Counted from the stretch's first letter, positions 23,144 to 34,690 are shown. The stretch is 64,000 nt of DNA from Duganella sp. CF402 (GCF_900109645.1 NZ_FOBG01000001.1:2276262-2340261); one strand, 5' to 3'. Made by a program: numbers and translations. The notes: generated from the sequence alone by a model not told the origin.

Positions 23144-25225
23144 TTAAGCGTGCCAAAACGGCAGGAAGTAGACCAGGAACCCCAGAATGCCGAGGATCAT
23201 GACGAACGCATAGTGGTAGATGTAACCAGTCTGCGCCAGGCGGGTCAGCGTCGAGAACCAGCCAACCAGTTTGGCGCTGCCGTTGACCAGCAGGCCGTCG
23301 ATCAGGGTCTTGTCGCCAACGTTCCACAAGCCATTGCCCAGCACGCGTGCACCGCCTGCGAACACCGCTTCGTTGAACTTGTCCATGTAGTACTTGTTGT
23401 CCAGCAGGGTGTGCAGGAACTTGAACTTGTCGTAGAACCAGGCAGGTACGCGCGGGTTGATCATGTAGCAGTAGTACGACGACGCCACGCCCAGGATCGC
23501 CAGCCACAGCGGCAGCGAAGTCAGCGAGTGGATGGCCATTGCTACCGGACCGTGGAACTCGTGTGCCAGTTCTTCCATTGCATGGTGGTTTTCACCAACA
23601 AAGATCACGCCTTTGAAGAAGTCGCCGAACAGCATAGGACCGATCGCCAGGGCACCGATGATGACCGACGGGATCGCCAGCGCAACCAGCGGGAACCAGA
23701 CCACGAATGGCGATTCGTGCGGTTTCTGGCCAGGCTCCAGGCCGTGGTGGGCGTGGTCGTCGTGGTCTTCGTCGTGGCCGTGGTCATCGTGACCGTGGTC
23801 GTCGTGCGCAGCGGCAGCATGGTGGTCATCGTGTGCGTGAGCCTTGCCGAAGCGCTCTTCACCGTGGAAGACCAGGAAGTACATACGGAACGAGTAGAAC
23901 GCGGTAACAAACACACCAGCCAGCACAGCAAAGTGTGCAAAGCCCGCACCAGCGATATGCGTCTCAGCGACAGCCTCAATAATCGAATCTTTCGAGTAGA
24001 AGCCCGAGAAGAACGGGGTACCGATCAGAGCCAGCGAGCCCAGCAGCGAGGTGATCCAGGTGATAGGCATGTACTTGCGCAGGCCACCCATGTTGCGGAT
24101 GTCCTGATCGTGGTGCATACCGATGATGACCGAACCGGCGCCCAGGAACAGCAGTGCCTTGAAGAACGCGTGGGTCATCAGGTGGAACACGGCCACCGAG
24201 TAAGCCGAGCAACCCAGCGCCACGGTCATGTAGCCCAGCTGCGACAGGGTCGAGTAAGCCACAACGCGTTTGATGTCGTTCTGGATGATGCCCAGGAAGC
24301 CCATGAACAGCGCGGTAATCGAGCCGATCACGATGATGAACGACAGCGCGGTGTCCGACAGTTCGAACAGCGGCGACATGCGCGACACCATGAAGATGCC
24401 GGCGGTAACCATCGTCGCGGCGTGGATCAGCGCCGAAATCGGGGTTGGGCCTTCCATCGAGTCAGGCAGCCATACGTGCAGCGGGAACTGTGCCGACTTA
24501 CCCATCGCGCCGATGAACAGGCAGATACAGGCAACGCTCAGCAGCATCCAGTCGGTGCCCGGCAGGGTCAGCAGAGCCAGCGCTTCGCGCTTGGCAAACA
24601 CTTCCTGGTAGTTCATCGAACCGGCGTAAGCCAGCAGCAGGCCGATACCCAGGATGAAGCCGAAGTCACCCACACGGTTGACCAGGAAGGCCTTCATGTT
24701 GGCGAAGATGGCGGTCGGACGGGTGTACCAGAAGCCGATCAGCAGGTAGGACACCAGGCCCACGGCTTCCCAGCCGAAGAACAGTTGCAGGAAGTTGTTC
24801 GACATCACCAGCATCAGCATGGAGAAGGTGAACAGCGAGATGTACGAGAAGAAGCGGTTGTAGCCTTCGTCTTCCGCCATGTAGCCGATGGTGTAGATGT
24901 GCACCATCAGCGACACGAAGGTCACCACGCACATCATCATCGCCGACAGCGAATCGATCTGGAAGCCGACTTCCATTTTCATGCCGGCCACGGTCATCCA
25001 GTTGTAGATGGTGCCGTTGAAGCCTGCGCCGTTGATGACATCATTCAGCGTGAACGCCGAGATGATGAATGCTACCAGCACGCCCAGGATGGTCGCCGCA
25101 GTCGCGGTCTTGCGACCGACCACGTTGCCGAAGAATTTAGTTCCCAGCAGGCCGGCCACTGCTGCGCCCGCGAGGGGCGCCAGTGGAACGGCTAGCAAGA
25201 GATTAGCGTTAAGTGTACCCGCCAT
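23144..25225 (-). CDS. nuoL: NADH-quinone oxidoreductase subunit L
   Basis: A 693-residue subunit, the distal proton pump carrying the long amphipathic lateral helix at its C-terminus. FPLHVWLPDSMEGPTPISALIHAATMVTAGIFMVSR and DIKRVVAYSTLSQLGYMTVALG are the channel motifs. A long histidine- and aspartate-rich insertion occupies about residues 455-495 (HAHDDHH, then HGHDDHGHDEDHDDHAHH), beyond what E. coli NuoL has at this loop. The gene is 36 bp after nuoK. Confidence 0.97.
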   Translation of the reverse strand: MAGTLNANLLLAVPLAPLAGAAVAGLLGTKFFGNVVGRKTATAATILGVLVAFIISAFTLNDVINGAGFNGTIYNWMTVAGMKMEVGFQIDSLSAMMMCVVTFVSLMVHIYTIGYMAEDEGYNRFFSYISLFTFSMLMLVMSNNFLQLFFGWEAVGLVSYLLIGFWYTRPTAIFANMKAFLVNRVGDFGFILGIGLLLAYAGSMNYQEVFAKREALALLTLPGTDWMLLSVACICLFIGAMGKSAQFPLHVWLPDSMEGPTPISALIHAATMVTAGIFMVSRMSPLFELSDTALSFIIVIGSITALFMGFLGIIQNDIKRVVAYSTLSQLGYMTVALGCSAYSVAVFHLMTHAFFKALLFLGAGSVIIGMHHDQDIRNMGGLRKYMPITWITSLLGSLALIGTPFFSGFYSKDSIIEAVAETHIAGAGFAHFAVLAGVFVTAFYSFRMYFLVFHGEERFGKAHAHDDHHAAAAHDDHGHDDHGHDEDHDDHAHHGLEPGQKPHESPFVVWFPLVALAIPSVIIGALAIGPMLFGDFFKGVIFVGENHHAMEELAHEFHGPVAMAIHSLTSLPLWLAILGVASSYYCYMINPRVPAWFYDKFKFLHTLLDNKYYMDKFNEAVFAGGARVLGNGLWNVGDKTLIDGLLVNGSAKLVGWFSTLTRLAQTGYIYHYAFVMILGILGFLVYFLPFWHA

Positions 25226-25261
25226 GATGAACCTTAATCGTTATTTTTCGGAGGTTAAAAC

Positions 25262-25570
25262 TTAGCCCTTCAGGCTATCCAGGTCTTCTACGTTGATGGT
25301 GTCCAGATTACGGAACAGCACCACCAGGATCGCGAGGCCGATTGCCGATTCGGCAGCAGCGACGGTCAGGATAAAGAAGACAAAGATTTGGCCTGCCGCA
25401 TCACCGAGGTAATGCGAGAACGCGATGAAGTTCATGTTCACTGCCAGCAGCATCAGTTCGATGGCCATCAGCAGGATGATGATGTTCTTGCGGTTCAGGA
25501 AAATACCGACGATCGAGATCGCGAACAGGATCGCGCCCAGGACGAGGTAGTGAGCCAGGGATAAAGTCAT
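25262..25570 (-). CDS. nuoK: NADH-quinone oxidoreductase subunit K
   Basis: A 102-residue, three-helix membrane subunit. [27 protein letters not shown] contains the conserved membrane glutamate in IELML that takes part in the central proton path; the C-terminus reads [17 protein letters not shown]. Its ATG overlaps the nuoJ stop by four bases (ATGA). It links the quinone cavity to the antiporter modules. Confidence 0.97.
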   Translation of the reverse strand: MTLSLAHYLVLGAILFAISIVGIFLNRKNIIILLMAIELMLLAVNMNFIAFSHYLGDAAGQIFVFFILTVAAAESAIGLAILVVLFRNLDTINVEDLDSLKG

Positions 25571-26196
25571 GGTGCCTCCTTAACTTCAGTTTCGGCCTGG
25601 CCACGGGTGGTGACCGGATCGATTTTCACGATCTTCAGACGGTCATTCCGTTTGACGCGCACGGCGTCGGCTGGGTCGAAGTGTTTGGTGTCCTTGCGCT
25701 TGCGCAGGGTCAGCGCTACAGCAGCAATAATCGCGACCAGCAGGATGGCGGCGGCGATTTCAAAGCCGTAGATGTATTTGGTGTAGATCAGCAGGCCCAG
25801 TTCCTTGGTGCCGCCGATATTGGCGGTGGCCGCAGGACGCGGATCGAACGACAGGAACGAGCGCCACAGCACGGCGGCCATTTCCAGCACGATCACCACG
25901 CCAACCAGCGAGGCGACCGGCAGGTAGCCCCAGAAGTTTTCGCGCAGCTTGTCGGTGTCGATGTCGAGCATCATCACCACGAACAGGAACAGCACCATCA
26001 CGGCGCCAACGTAGACCAGCACCAGCACGATGGCCAGGAACTCGGCCTCGAGCAGCATCCAGATGCCGGCGGCGTTGAAGAACGCCAGCACCAGGAACAG
26101 TGCTGCGTGCACCGGATTACGGGCCGTAATTACGCGCGTCGAGGCCAATACCATGATGGCCGCGAAGACGTAGAACAAAATAGTTTTAAATTCCAT
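25567..26196 (-). CDS. nuoJ: NADH-quinone oxidoreductase subunit J
   Basis: A 209-residue membrane subunit with five helices. The start [70 protein letters not shown] is the classic NuoJ pattern including the conserved pi-bulge helix with G-A-V-M-V-L. The C-terminal soluble tail is basic and charged ([30 protein letters not shown]), somewhat longer than in enteric bacteria. Coupled to nuoK; separated from nuoI by 74 bp that hold a GC-rich hairpin. Confidence 0.96.
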   Translation of the reverse strand: MEFKTILFYVFAAIMVLASTRVITARNPVHAALFLVLAFFNAAGIWMLLEAEFLAIVLVLVYVGAVMVLFLFVVMMLDIDTDKLRENFWGYLPVASLVGVVIVLEMAAVLWRSFLSFDPRPAATANIGGTKELGLLIYTKYIYGFEIAAAILLVAIIAAVALTLRKRKDTKHFDPADAVRVKRNDRLKIVKIDPVTTRGQAETEVKEAP

Positions 26197-26240
26197 AACT
26201 AACCCAAGAGACGTACAGTTTGTTGATCAGATCGCTATAA

Positions 26241-26263
26241 GGGCGGCCGGTACGGCGCCGCCC
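26241..26263 (-). other. Intercistronic hairpin between nuoI and nuoJ
   Basis: GGGCGGC at 26241-26247 pairs with GCCGCCC at 26257-26263 around a 9-nt loop, in the only spacer of more than about 40 bp inside the nuo operon. There is no T-run, so it probably does not end transcription; it could stabilise a processed 3' end. The hairpin is visible; its function is not known. Confidence 0.5.
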
Positions 26264-26270
26264 TCCTCCA

Positions 26271-26759
26271 TCAGCGATATGGAGCGTCCGCTTCGCGCGC
26301 TGCGGCGATATCGTTCTCGTAACGATCGCCAACGGCCAGCAGCATCTCTTTCGTGTAGTACAGATCGCCGCGTTTCTCGCCGTGGTATTCCAGCACGTGC
26401 GTTTCAACGATCGAATCAACCGGGCACGACTCTTCGCAGAAACCGCAGAAGATGCACTTGGTCAGGTCGATGTCGTAACGGGTGGTGCGGCGCGAGCCGT
26501 CATCACGCTGTTCCGATTCGATGGTGATGGCCATCGCCGGGCACACCGCTTCGCACAGTTTGCAGGCGATGCAACGCTCTTCGCCATTCGGGTAGCGGCG
26601 CAGCGCGTGCAGGCCGCGGAAGCGAGGCGACATCGGGGTCTTCTCTTCCGGGTACTGCACGGTGATCTTGCGCGAGAACATGTACTTGCCCGTCAGCGCC
26701 ATCCCTTTGATCAGCTCGGTCAGCATGAAGCTGCCGACGAAATCTTTTAATCGTTCCAT
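26271..26759 (-). CDS. nuoI: NADH-quinone oxidoreductase subunit I (2 x 4Fe-4S ferredoxin)
   Basis: A 162-residue peripheral-arm subunit holding two 4Fe-4S clusters (N6a, N6b). The motifs are [13 protein letters not shown] and [17 protein letters not shown], each with the C-x2-C-x2-C-x3-C-P spacing. The N-terminus [25 protein letters not shown] anchors it against the membrane arm. It passes electrons from NuoG to NuoB. It lies 12 bp after nuoH. Confidence 0.97.
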   Translation of the reverse strand: MERLKDFVGSFMLTELIKGMALTGKYMFSRKITVQYPEEKTPMSPRFRGLHALRRYPNGEERCIACKLCEAVCPAMAITIESEQRDDGSRRTTRYDIDLTKCIFCGFCEESCPVDSIVETHVLEYHGEKRGDLYYTKEMLLAVGDRYENDIAAAREADAPYR

Positions 26760-26771
26760 AATCTCTATTCC

Positions 26772-27854
26772 TTACTTCCAGATATTCCAGGAGGTCTGCA
26801 TCCAGCCTGCGACGATCACCAGATACACCAGCGTCAGCGGGATAAAGACTTTCCAGCCCAGACGCATAATCTGGTCGTAACGGTAGCGAGGGAAAGTACC
26901 ACGCACCCAGATAAACACGGACACCAGGAAGAACGCTTTCGCGAACAACCAGAAGAAGCCGCCGAAACCACCCCAGAATTCCAGGAAGGCAAATGGAGCC
27001 GACCAGCCGCCCAGGAACATGATGGCGCCCAGGACTGCGATCAGGATCATGTTGGCGTATTCGGCCAGCATGAACATGGCGTAGGCCATGCCCGAGTATT
27101 CAACCATGTGACCGGCAACGATCTCGGATTCACCCTCGACCACGTCGAACGGGTGACGGTTGCACTCTGCCAGGCCGGAGGTCAGGTAGACCACGAACAG
27201 CGGCAGCAGCGGGATGAAGTTCCACGACAGGAAGTTCAGGCCGTGGTCTGCGCCCATGCCCTTCTGCTGGCCTTGCACGATGTCGATGAAGTTCAGCGAA
27301 CCGGACACCATCAGCACCACGACCAGCACGAAGCCCATCGCGATTTCGTAGGAAATCATCTGTGCCGAAGCGCGCATCGCGCCCATGAACGAGTACTTCG
27401 AGTTCGACGCCCAGCCGGCGATGATGATGCCGTAGACTTCCATCGAGGTGATGGCCATCAGCAGCAGCAGGCCGGCGTTCACGTTGGCCAGCACGGCTTC
27501 CGGACCGAACGGCACCACCGACCAGCACGCCAGTGCCGGCATGATGGTCATGATCGGACCGATCACGAACAGGCCGGGATTCGACTTGGCCGGGGTGATG
27601 ATCTCTTTGAACAGCAGTTTCAGCGCGTCGGCGATCGGCTGCAGCAGGCCCATCGGGCCCACACGGTTAGGACCCACGCGGATCTGGATCCAGCCGATGA
27701 ACTTACGTTCCCACAGGGTCAGGTAAGCAACCAGACCCATCAGCGGCAGCAGCACCACGACGATGCGGATCAGGGCCCAGGCCAGCGGCCAGTACTGCCC
27801 CAGCGCTTCCGCGCCGGTGGCATTGATAGTAGTGACGAATTCAGGCAGAGCCAT
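26772..27854 (-). CDS. nuoH: NADH-quinone oxidoreductase subunit H
   Basis: A 360-residue membrane subunit, eight to nine helices, forming much of the quinone chamber. [37 protein letters not shown] is the family signature near the N-terminus, and [28 protein letters not shown] carries the conserved acidic residues of the E-channel. The ATG overlaps the nuoG stop by one base (TAATG). Confidence 0.97.
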   Translation of the reverse strand: MALPEFVTTINATGAEALGQYWPLAWALIRIVVVLLPLMGLVAYLTLWERKFIGWIQIRVGPNRVGPMGLLQPIADALKLLFKEIITPAKSNPGLFVIGPIMTIMPALACWSVVPFGPEAVLANVNAGLLLLMAITSMEVYGIIIAGWASNSKYSFMGAMRASAQMISYEIAMGFVLVVVLMVSGSLNFIDIVQGQQKGMGADHGLNFLSWNFIPLLPLFVVYLTSGLAECNRHPFDVVEGESEIVAGHMVEYSGMAYAMFMLAEYANMILIAVLGAIMFLGGWSAPFAFLEFWGGFGGFFWLFAKAFFLVSVFIWVRGTFPRYRYDQIMRLGWKVFIPLTLVYLVIVAGWMQTSWNIWK

Positions 27855-30172
27855 TATTTCACCTCTCCTGCTTTTTCAACGGTGATGGAACCGAACATGC
27901 CGCCCAGTACTGCGGTCGATGCGTGAGCAGCGGCCACGCGCACGGCGTTGGCTGGCAGCTTGGCGTCCACAGCGGCGACCAGGATCGCGCTGCCGGAACC
28001 TTGCGTTACTTTGACCTTGTCGCCAGCGGCAACACCCAGCTGCTGCGCCAGTGCGCTCGACAGGTGCGCTTGGGGCGCAGCCGCATCGGCCATCTTTTGC
28101 AGCGACTCGGCGCGGCGCACCACGGCGTCGGCGAAGTAGATCGGTACATCAGCGATACGCTCAGGACCGGTAGAAGCCGCAGTAGCGGCTACCAGCGCTA
28201 CTTTGCTGACGTTGTTCAGCTTGGCCGACACGTCGGTCACGCCGGCGCCCAGCACTTCGTCGCGGATCGCTTCCGAGGTGTCGTAGTCGAAGCCCGACAG
28301 GCCCAGTACGTTGCCCAGTACGCGCAGCACTTTCCACGCAGGACGGGTTTCCAGCAGCGGCTTGACGGTGCCGTTGAAGCTTTGCGCGCGGCCTTCGCAG
28401 TTGACGAAGGTGCCCGAGGTTTCGCTGAATGGCGATACCGGCAGCAGCACGTCGGCGTAGTCCAGACCGTGTTTGTAAGCGGACATCACAACTACCATCT
28501 CGGCTTTTTTCAGCGCGGCGACGGCAGCTTGCGGGTTGTACGCGTCCAGTTCCGGTTCGGCGTTCAGCAGCAGGTAGGCTTGCTTCGGCTCGGTGAAGGC
28601 AGCTGCCTTGCCGGCGTTGGCGTTGACGATGTAGGAACCAACGGTGTTGGCTGCTTCGGTCAGGTAGCCCAGCTTGGCGCCGGTCTGTTCAGCGATCCAC
28701 TGTGCGGCTGCGTGCAGCGCGGCAGCTTGTGGGTGCTGGGTGGCAGCGTTGCCCAGGAAGACGGCTTTGTTTTCGCCCGACAGCAGCGAAGCGGCGATCG
28801 CGGTAGCCGCGTCCGAAGCTTGTACGCCTTCGAAGCCGGCTGGTGCTGCGATCTCTTTGGCTTTCGCCACAGCGGCCACAACTTGCGACAGCGCCGACAG
28901 CCACTCCGACGGAGCAACGATCATCTTGTTGGCGACGTTCATCAGCAGGTCGTCGTCGGCTGCGTGCAGGATCGACAGCTTGGCGCCGCCCTTCACTGCG
29001 GTACGCAGACGGGTGGCCAGCAGCGGGTGATCCTTGCGCAGGAACGAGCCGATCACGAAGGCGCGGTTCAGCGCGCCGAATTCGGTGATCGACATGCCCA
29101 GCCAAGGGGTCACGTCCAGCGAGAAATCGCTTTGACGCAGGCGGGTGTCCACGCTGTCCGAACCCATAGCACGGGTCAGCTTTTGCAGCAGGTGCAGCTC
29201 TTCCAGCGTCGAGTGCTGGGTAGCGACCGATGCCAGCGCGTTGGCGCCGTGTTCGTGCTTGATGTTCTTCAGGCCGTGCGCCACGTATTCCAGCGCGGTC
29301 TGCCAATCGACTTCTTTCCACTCGCCGCCCTGCTTCAGCATCGGCTGGGTCAGACGGTCAGCGGTGTCCAGGCCTTCGTACGAGAAGCGGTCCTTGTCGG
29401 AAATCCAGCATTCGTTGACGGCGTCGTTTTCCAGCGGCAGCACGCGCTTGACCTTGCCGCCCTTGACCTGAACGATCAGGTTGGCGCCCAGGCCGTCGTG
29501 CGGCGAGACCGATTTACGACGCGACAGTTCCCACGAACGGGCGCTGTAACGGAATGGCTTCGACGTCAGTGCGCCAACCGGGCACAGGTCGATCATGTTG
29601 CCGGACATTTCCGAGTTCACGGTCTGGCCGACGAACGCGGTGATTTCCGAGTGTTCGCCACGGCCGATCATGCCCAGCTCCATCACGCCGGCCACTTCCT
29701 GGCCGAAACGTACGCAACGGGTGCACTGGATGCAGCGGGCCATCTCCTGCATCGAGACCAGCGGGCCGGCGTCCTTAGGAGCCACCACGCGCTTGTCTTC
29801 TTCGTAGCGCGAATCGCCCTTGCCGTAGCCGACTGCCAAATCCTGCAGCTGGCACTCGCCGCCCTGATCGCAGATCGGGCAGTCCAGCGGGTGGTTAATC
29901 AGCAGGAATTCCATCACCGACTTCTGTGCCTGCACTGCCTTGTCGGAAGCGGAGCGCACAATCATGCCTGCCGATACCGGCGTGGCGCATGCTGGCAAAG
30001 GCTTAGGCGCCTTTTCCACTTCGACGAGGCACATACGGCAGTTAGCTGCGATCGACAATTTCTTGTGATAGCAGAAGTGCGGAATGTAGGTTCCCAATTT
30101 GTTGGCGGCGTCCATCACCATGCTACCAGCAGGGACTTCGACTTTTTTGCCGTCTATTTCGATTTCAACCAT
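27854..30172 (-). CDS. nuoG: NADH-quinone oxidoreductase subunit G
   Basis: A 772-residue peripheral-arm subunit. The N-terminal plant-type 2Fe-2S domain has Cys34, Cys45, Cys48 and Cys62 (PHFCYH, NCRMC, PACATPV). A His-cys 4Fe-4S region ([18 protein letters not shown]) and two further 4Fe-4S-type motifs ([16 protein letters not shown], and [14 protein letters not shown]) follow, then a molybdopterin-oxidoreductase-like domain (no cofactor expected). The ATG at 30172 replaces a longer in-frame upstream start because [13 protein letters not shown] is the usual beginning. The start is 22 bp after nuoF. Confidence 0.96.
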   Translation of the reverse strand: MVEIEIDGKKVEVPAGSMVMDAANKLGTYIPHFCYHKKLSIAANCRMCLVEVEKAPKPLPACATPVSAGMIVRSASDKAVQAQKSVMEFLLINHPLDCPICDQGGECQLQDLAVGYGKGDSRYEEDKRVVAPKDAGPLVSMQEMARCIQCTRCVRFGQEVAGVMELGMIGRGEHSEITAFVGQTVNSEMSGNMIDLCPVGALTSKPFRYSARSWELSRRKSVSPHDGLGANLIVQVKGGKVKRVLPLENDAVNECWISDKDRFSYEGLDTADRLTQPMLKQGGEWKEVDWQTALEYVAHGLKNIKHEHGANALASVATQHSTLEELHLLQKLTRAMGSDSVDTRLRQSDFSLDVTPWLGMSITEFGALNRAFVIGSFLRKDHPLLATRLRTAVKGGAKLSILHAADDDLLMNVANKMIVAPSEWLSALSQVVAAVAKAKEIAAPAGFEGVQASDAATAIAASLLSGENKAVFLGNAATQHPQAAALHAAAQWIAEQTGAKLGYLTEAANTVGSYIVNANAGKAAAFTEPKQAYLLLNAEPELDAYNPQAAVAALKKAEMVVVMSAYKHGLDYADVLLPVSPFSETSGTFVNCEGRAQSFNGTVKPLLETRPAWKVLRVLGNVLGLSGFDYDTSEAIRDEVLGAGVTDVSAKLNNVSKVALVAATAASTGPERIADVPIYFADAVVRRAESLQKMADAAAPQAHLSSALAQQLGVAAGDKVKVTQGSGSAILVAAVDAKLPANAVRVAAAHASTAVLGGMFGSITVEKAGEVK

Positions 30173-30194
30173 GATGATCGTTACCTGACGCAGC

Positions 30195-31490
30195 TTAGAT
30201 ATATGCGGGCACGCAGCATTGCTTGTGCTCGATATGGTGTTCAAATTCTTCGCGGAATTGCTTGATGAACGCACGCATAGGCATTGCTGCCGCGTCGCCC
30301 AGCGCGCAAATCGTGCGGCCCTGGATGTTGTCGCAGATCGAGTTCAGCACGTCCAGGTCCGACTTGCGGCCTTGACCGTTTTCGATGCGGTGGATCATGC
30401 GGTACATCCAACCGGTGCCTTCGCGGCATGGGGTGCACTGGCCGCACGACTCTTCAAAGTAGAAGTACGCCAGGCGTTCCATCGCCTTGACCATGCAGCG
30501 GGTCTCGTCCATGACGATGACCGCGCCCGAACCCAGCATCGAACCGGCTTTCGCGATCGAATCGTAGTCGAGGTCGGTTTGCATCATGATCTCGCCGCGC
30601 ACCACTGGAGCGGACGAACCGCCAGGGATGACTGCCTTGATCTTTTTACCGCCACGCATGCCGCCTGCCAGTTCCAGCAGTTTGGCAAACGGGGTGCCCA
30701 GCGGGACTTCGTAGTTGCCCGGACGTTCAACGTCGCCCGAGATCGAGAAGATCTTCGAGCCGCCGTTGTTCGGACGGCCAATCGCCAGGTACTTCTCCGG
30801 GCCCATGTTCAGGATGAACGGGACCGCGGCGAAGGTCTCGGTGTTGTTGATGGTGGTCGGCTTGCCGTACAGGCCGAACGACGCAGGGAACGGCGGCTTG
30901 AAGCGTGGCTGGCCTTTTTTGCCTTCCAGCGATTCCAGCAGCGCAGTTTCTTCGCCGCAGATGTAGGCGCCATAGCCGTGGTGCGCGTGCAGCTGGAAGC
31001 TGAACTCGCTGCCCATGATCTTGTCGCCCAGGAAGCCGGCAGCACGTGCCTCTTCCAGCGCTTCTTCAAAGCGGGTGTACACCTCGAAGATCTCGCCGTG
31101 GATGTAGTTGTAGCCGACGGTGATGCCCATCGCGTAAGCGCCAATGGCCATGCCTTCGATCAGCGCGTGCGGGTTGTAGCGCAGGATGTCGCGGTCCTTG
31201 AAAGTGCCCGGTTCGCCCTCATCTGAGTTACATACCAGATATTTCTGGCCCGGGAACTGGCGTGGCATGAAGCTCCACTTCAGGCCGGTAGGGAAACCTG
31301 CGCCACCACGGCCGCGCAGCGACGACGCTTTCAGGTCGGCGATGATTTGTTCCGGGGTGATTTTTTCTTCGATGATACGGCGCAGCGCGCTGTAGCCACC
31401 GCGCTTGACGTAGTCTTCCAGGTGCCAGTTATCGCCATTCAGGCCGGCCAGGATGACTGGATCAATGTGTCGGTCGTGGAGTGACGTCAT
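30195..31490 (-). CDS. nuoF: NADH-quinone oxidoreductase subunit F
   Basis: A 431-residue subunit with the NADH and FMN sites and cluster N3. [20 protein letters not shown] binds FMN and NADH, and [10 protein letters not shown] lies before the 4Fe-4S motif [15 protein letters not shown], with the fourth cysteine further on ([11 protein letters not shown]). It takes hydride from NADH at the tip of the peripheral arm. Its ATG overlaps the nuoE stop by four bases. Confidence 0.97.
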   Translation of the reverse strand: MTSLHDRHIDPVILAGLNGDNWHLEDYVKRGGYSALRRIIEEKITPEQIIADLKASSLRGRGGAGFPTGLKWSFMPRQFPGQKYLVCNSDEGEPGTFKDRDILRYNPHALIEGMAIGAYAMGITVGYNYIHGEIFEVYTRFEEALEEARAAGFLGDKIMGSEFSFQLHAHHGYGAYICGEETALLESLEGKKGQPRFKPPFPASFGLYGKPTTINNTETFAAVPFILNMGPEKYLAIGRPNNGGSKIFSISGDVERPGNYEVPLGTPFAKLLELAGGMRGGKKIKAVIPGGSSAPVVRGEIMMQTDLDYDSIAKAGSMLGSGAVIVMDETRCMVKAMERLAYFYFEESCGQCTPCREGTGWMYRMIHRIENGQGRKSDLDVLNSICDNIQGRTICALGDAAAMPMRAFIKQFREEFEHHIEHKQCCVPAYI

Positions 31491-31966
31491 TTCTTCAGTT
31501 CCTCCACCAGGGAGTCAATTTTATCGTTGGTCATGAAGCTGCACATGCGGTGGTTATTCACCAGCAGCACCGGTGCGTCGCCGCAGGCGCCCATGCACTC
31601 GCCTTCCATCAGCGTGAACTCGCCGTCTTCCGTGGTGTCACGGTAGTCGATGCCCAGCTTCTGTTTCAGGTGGTGCGCCGCGCGCTCGCCGCCCGACAGG
31701 GCGCAAGGCAGGTTGGTGCACACGGTGATCTTGTGCTTACCAACTGGCTTCAGGTTGTACATATTGTAGAAAGTGGCGACTTCCTGCACGGCGATAGCCG
31801 GCATGCGGATGTAGTCAGCCAGTTCCTGCATGGTTTCAGGCGAGACCCAGCCCAGTTCAACCTGGGCGTGCGCCAGCGCAGCCATCACGGCCGATTGGCG
31901 CTGATCGTCTGGATATTTCGCCAGCTCGCGATCGATTTTTTTGTAGCACTGCTCAGATAACAACAT
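31487..31966 (-). CDS. nuoE: NADH-quinone oxidoreductase subunit E
   Basis: A 159-residue thioredoxin-like 2Fe-2S protein (cluster N1a). The ligands lie in [11 protein letters not shown] and [10 protein letters not shown], and the N-terminal helical region reads [27 protein letters not shown]. It forms the NADH dehydrogenase module with NuoF. Between nuoD (18 bp upstream) and nuoF. Confidence 0.97.
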   Translation of the reverse strand: MLLSEQCYKKIDRELAKYPDDQRQSAVMAALAHAQVELGWVSPETMQELADYIRMPAIAVQEVATFYNMYNLKPVGKHKITVCTNLPCALSGGERAAHHLKQKLGIDYRDTTEDGEFTLMEGECMGACGDAPVLLVNNHRMCSFMTNDKIDSLVEELKK

Positions 31967-31984
31967 TCTTTTTGCCTCTCGGAC

Positions 31985-33238
31985 TTAGCGGTCAATACTG
32001 CCGAACACGATGTCTTGCGTGCCAATGATGGTCACAGCGTCGGCAATCATGTGGCCACGCGCCATTTCATCCAGCGACTGCAAGTGTGCGTAGTCTGGAG
32101 CGCGCAGTTTCACGCGGTATGGCTTGTTGGCGCCGTCGGACATCAGGTAGACGCCGAATTCGCCCTTCGGATGCTCAACCGCCGCATAAGCTTCGCCCGG
32201 CGGGACGTGGAAGCCCTCGGTGAACAGCTTGAAGTGGTGGATCAGCGATTCCATGTTGGTCTTCATGTCCACGCGCGATGGCGGCGCCACCTTGCGGTTG
32301 CTGGTCATGACCGGACCTGGGTTGTTACGCAGCCATTCAACGCACTGCTTGATGATCTTGTTCGACTGGCGCAGCTCTTCCACGCGGACCAGATAGCGGT
32401 CGTAGCAGTCGCCGTTGGTGCCGATCGGGATGTCGAAGTCCATCAGGTCGTACACTTCGTACGGCTGGTGCTTGCGCAGATCCCACTGGATGCCCGAACC
32501 GCGCAGCATGGCGCCGGTGAAGCCCATTGCCAGCGCATCTTCAGGCGCCACCACGCCGATGCCGACGGTACGCTGTTTCCAGATACGGTTGTCGGTCAGC
32601 AGGGTTTCGTATTCGTCGACGTAGGTCGGGAAGCGGTTGGTGAAGGCTTCGATGAAGTCCAGCATCGAACCCTGACGATCCTTGTTCAGGTTGTCGATGG
32701 CCTTGGCCGAACGGATGATCGATGGCTTGTGCTGCGGCATGGCATCCGGCAGGTCGCGGTACACGCCGCCCGGACGGAAGTACGCTGCGTGCATACGCGC
32801 GCCCGACACCGCTTCGTAGCAGTCGAACAGGTCTTCGCGGTCGCGGAAGCAGTACAGGAACGGGCCCATTGCGCCGACGTCCAGCGCGTGCGCGCCCAGC
32901 CACATCAGGTGGTTCAGGATACGGGTGATTTCATCGAACATCACGCGGATGTATTGCGCGCGCAGCGGCACGTCGATACCCAGCATTTTTTCGATGGCCA
33001 TGACGTAGGCGTGCTCGTTGCACATCATCGACACGTAGTCCAGGCGGTCCATGTACGGAACCGATTGCAGGTAGGTCTTCTGTTCCGCCAGCTTCTCGGT
33101 GCCGCGGTGCAGCAGGCCGATGTGCGGGTCAGCACGCTGGATCACCTCGCCGTCCAGCTCCAGCACCAGGCGCAGCACGCCGTGCGCGGCCGGGTGTTGC
33201 GGACCGAAGTTCAGGGTGTAGTTCTTAATTTCTGCCAT
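31985..33238 (-). CDS. nuoD: NADH-quinone oxidoreductase subunit D
   Basis: A 417-residue subunit homologous to the large subunit of NiFe hydrogenases but without metal ligands; it forms the quinone-binding site with Nuo[24 protein letters not shown] near the N-terminus contains the quinone-contacting histidine, and [12 protein letters not shown] and [12 protein letters not shown] are conserved. The C-terminus [14 protein letters not shown] is typical. It is separate from NuoC (no CD fusion as in E. coli) and lies 4 bp after nuoC. Confidence 0.97.
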   Translation of the reverse strand: MAEIKNYTLNFGPQHPAAHGVLRLVLELDGEVIQRADPHIGLLHRGTEKLAEQKTYLQSVPYMDRLDYVSMMCNEHAYVMAIEKMLGIDVPLRAQYIRVMFDEITRILNHLMWLGAHALDVGAMGPFLYCFRDREDLFDCYEAVSGARMHAAYFRPGGVYRDLPDAMPQHKPSIIRSAKAIDNLNKDRQGSMLDFIEAFTNRFPTYVDEYETLLTDNRIWKQRTVGIGVVAPEDALAMGFTGAMLRGSGIQWDLRKHQPYEVYDLMDFDIPIGTNGDCYDRYLVRVEELRQSNKIIKQCVEWLRNNPGPVMTSNRKVAPPSRVDMKTNMESLIHHFKLFTEGFHVPPGEAYAAVEHPKGEFGVYLMSDGANKPYRVKLRAPDYAHLQSLDEMARGHMIADAVTIIGTQDIVFGSIDR

Positions 33239-33242
33239 GTTC

Positions 33243-33833
33243 TTACTTCCCGTAGTTTTCTTCGCGGATCACGCGAGGCACGTTTTCACGCGGCTCGATG
33301 GTGACCGGCTGGTAGATCACGCGCTTCTGCTCGGGGTCGTAACGCATTTCGACATAGCCCGACACCGGGAAGTCTTTGCGGAACGGGTGGCCGATGAAAC
33401 CGTAGTCGGTCAGGATGCGGCGCAGGTCGTTGTGGTTCTCGAACAGGATGCCGTACATGTCGAATGCTTCGCGCTCGTACCAGTTGACCGCGCGCCACAG
33501 CGGGGTCAGGGATGGCAGCAGCGGCATGTCGTCGTCAGCGCAGAAAGCGCGTACACGCACGCGCCAGTTGTTCTTCACGGACAGCAAATGGACGACTGCG
33601 GCAAAACGCTGGCCGTCCCATGCACCGTCACCGTAGCTCAGGTAGTCCACGCCGCACAGGTCGATCAGCTGATCGAAGCCCAGCGATTTATCGTCGCGCA
33701 GCGTCTGCATGACGCTGTAGTAGTCGGCGGCTTTCACGGTCAAGGTGATTTCGCCCAGCGCAACGACCGTAGTAACGCGATCGCCCAGGGCAGTGCCGAG
33801 GGCGGTTTGGAGTTTTTCCAGATGAGTAGTCAT
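33243..33833 (-). CDS. nuoC: NADH-quinone oxidoreductase subunit C
   Basis: A 196-residue peripheral-arm subunit. [40 protein letters not shown] is the signature region, and the C-terminus reads [17 protein letters not shown]. It helps assemble the NuoB-D connection and has no cofactor. Spaced 17 bp after nuoB. Confidence 0.97.
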   Translation of the reverse strand: MTTHLEKLQTALGTALGDRVTTVVALGEITLTVKAADYYSVMQTLRDDKSLGFDQLIDLCGVDYLSYGDGAWDGQRFAAVVHLLSVKNNWRVRVRAFCADDDMPLLPSLTPLWRAVNWYEREAFDMYGILFENHNDLRRILTDYGFIGHPFRKDFPVSGYVEMRYDPEQKRVIYQPVTIEPRENVPRVIREENYGK

Positions 33834-33850
33834 TTCTTGTAGCGCCCCCG

Positions 33851-34327
33851 TTAGCGTGCGATGGTGTTGGTGCGCTTGATCTTGTTCTGCAGCTGCATGA
33901 TGCCGTACAACAGGGCTTCAGCAGTTGGAGGACAGCCTGGCACGTACACGTCGACCGGTACGATGCGGTCGCAGCCGCGAACCACGGAGTAGGAATAGTG
34001 ATAGTAGCCGCCGCCGTTGGCGCAGGAACCCATCGAGATGACCCAGCGTGGCTCAGGCATCTGGTCATAGACCTTGCGCAGTGCCGGGGCCATCTTGTTG
34101 CACAGCGTGCCGGCCACGATCATCACGTCGGACTGACGCGGCGATGGACGGAACACCACGCCGAAGCGGTCCATGTCGTAACGGGCTGCGCCCACGTGCA
34201 TCATTTCGACCGCACAGCAAGCCAGACCGAACGTCATCGGGAACATCGAACCCGTACGCGCCCAGTTGATCAGCTTGTCGGCCGAGGTGGTGATGAAACC
34301 TTCGTTTAATACGCCTTCAATAGCCAT
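33851..34327 (-). CDS. nuoB: NADH-quinone oxidoreductase subunit B
   Basis: A 158-residue subunit holding the terminal 4Fe-4S cluster N2. The adjacent cysteines in [13 protein letters not shown], together with [15 protein letters not shown] and [13 protein letters not shown], are the four ligands of N2 (two of them consecutive). It hands electrons to quinone. Only 3 bp separate it from nuoA. Confidence 0.97.
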   Translation of the reverse strand: MAIEGVLNEGFITTSADKLINWARTGSMFPMTFGLACCAVEMMHVGAARYDMDRFGVVFRPSPRQSDVMIVAGTLCNKMAPALRKVYDQMPEPRWVISMGSCANGGGYYHYSYSVVRGCDRIVPVDVYVPGCPPTAEALLYGIMQLQNKIKRTNTIAR

Positions 34328-34330
34328 GAC

Positions 34331-34690
34331 TTATTCCCAATCAAGGGCACCTTTCTTCCAGATATACCAAAAACCGACCACGAATTCGGCGATGAAGACC
34401 ATCATCGTCACGAAACCCTGCCAGCCCAGTTCGCGCATGGATACGCCCCACGGGAAGAAGAATGCCGTTTCCAGATCGAACAAAATAAAGAGGATTGCGA
34501 CGAGGTAGTAACGCACGTCGAATTTCATGCGCGCGTCTTCGAAGGCTTCGAAGCCGCATTCATATGGGGAGAGTTTTGCTGCGTCAGGCTTTTTTGGACC
34601 AAGGATATGGCCCAGCACTTGGGGAGCGATACCTACGCCGAGGCCGACGAGGATAAACAAGAGAACGGGGAGATAATTTTCGAGGTTCAC
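34331..34690 (-). CDS. nuoA: NADH-quinone oxidoreductase subunit A
   Basis: A 119-residue, three-helix subunit. [40 protein letters not shown] is the family signature. The start is a GTG at 34690 (giving [12 protein letters not shown]); longer in-frame starts run back into the tRNA and are rejected. No strong Shine-Dalgarno precedes the GTG. It heads the nuo operon. The 120 bp between the tRNA-Leu terminator and this start must hold the operon promoter, but I do not see a convincing hexamer pair there. Confidence 0.9.
   Translation of the reverse strand: MNLENYLPVLLFILVGLGVGIAPQVLGHILGPKKPDAAKLSPYECGFEAFEDARMKFDVRYYLVAILFILFDLETAFFFPWGVSMRELGWQGFVTMMVFIAEFVVGFWYIWKKGALDWE

Noticed and set aside
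23150..25195. A 681-codon open frame opposite nuoL, and similar long frames opposite nuoG, nuoD and nuoF
   Set aside because: Composition dominated by H, Q, R and V typical of antisense frames; the nuo subunits on the other strand are unmistakable.
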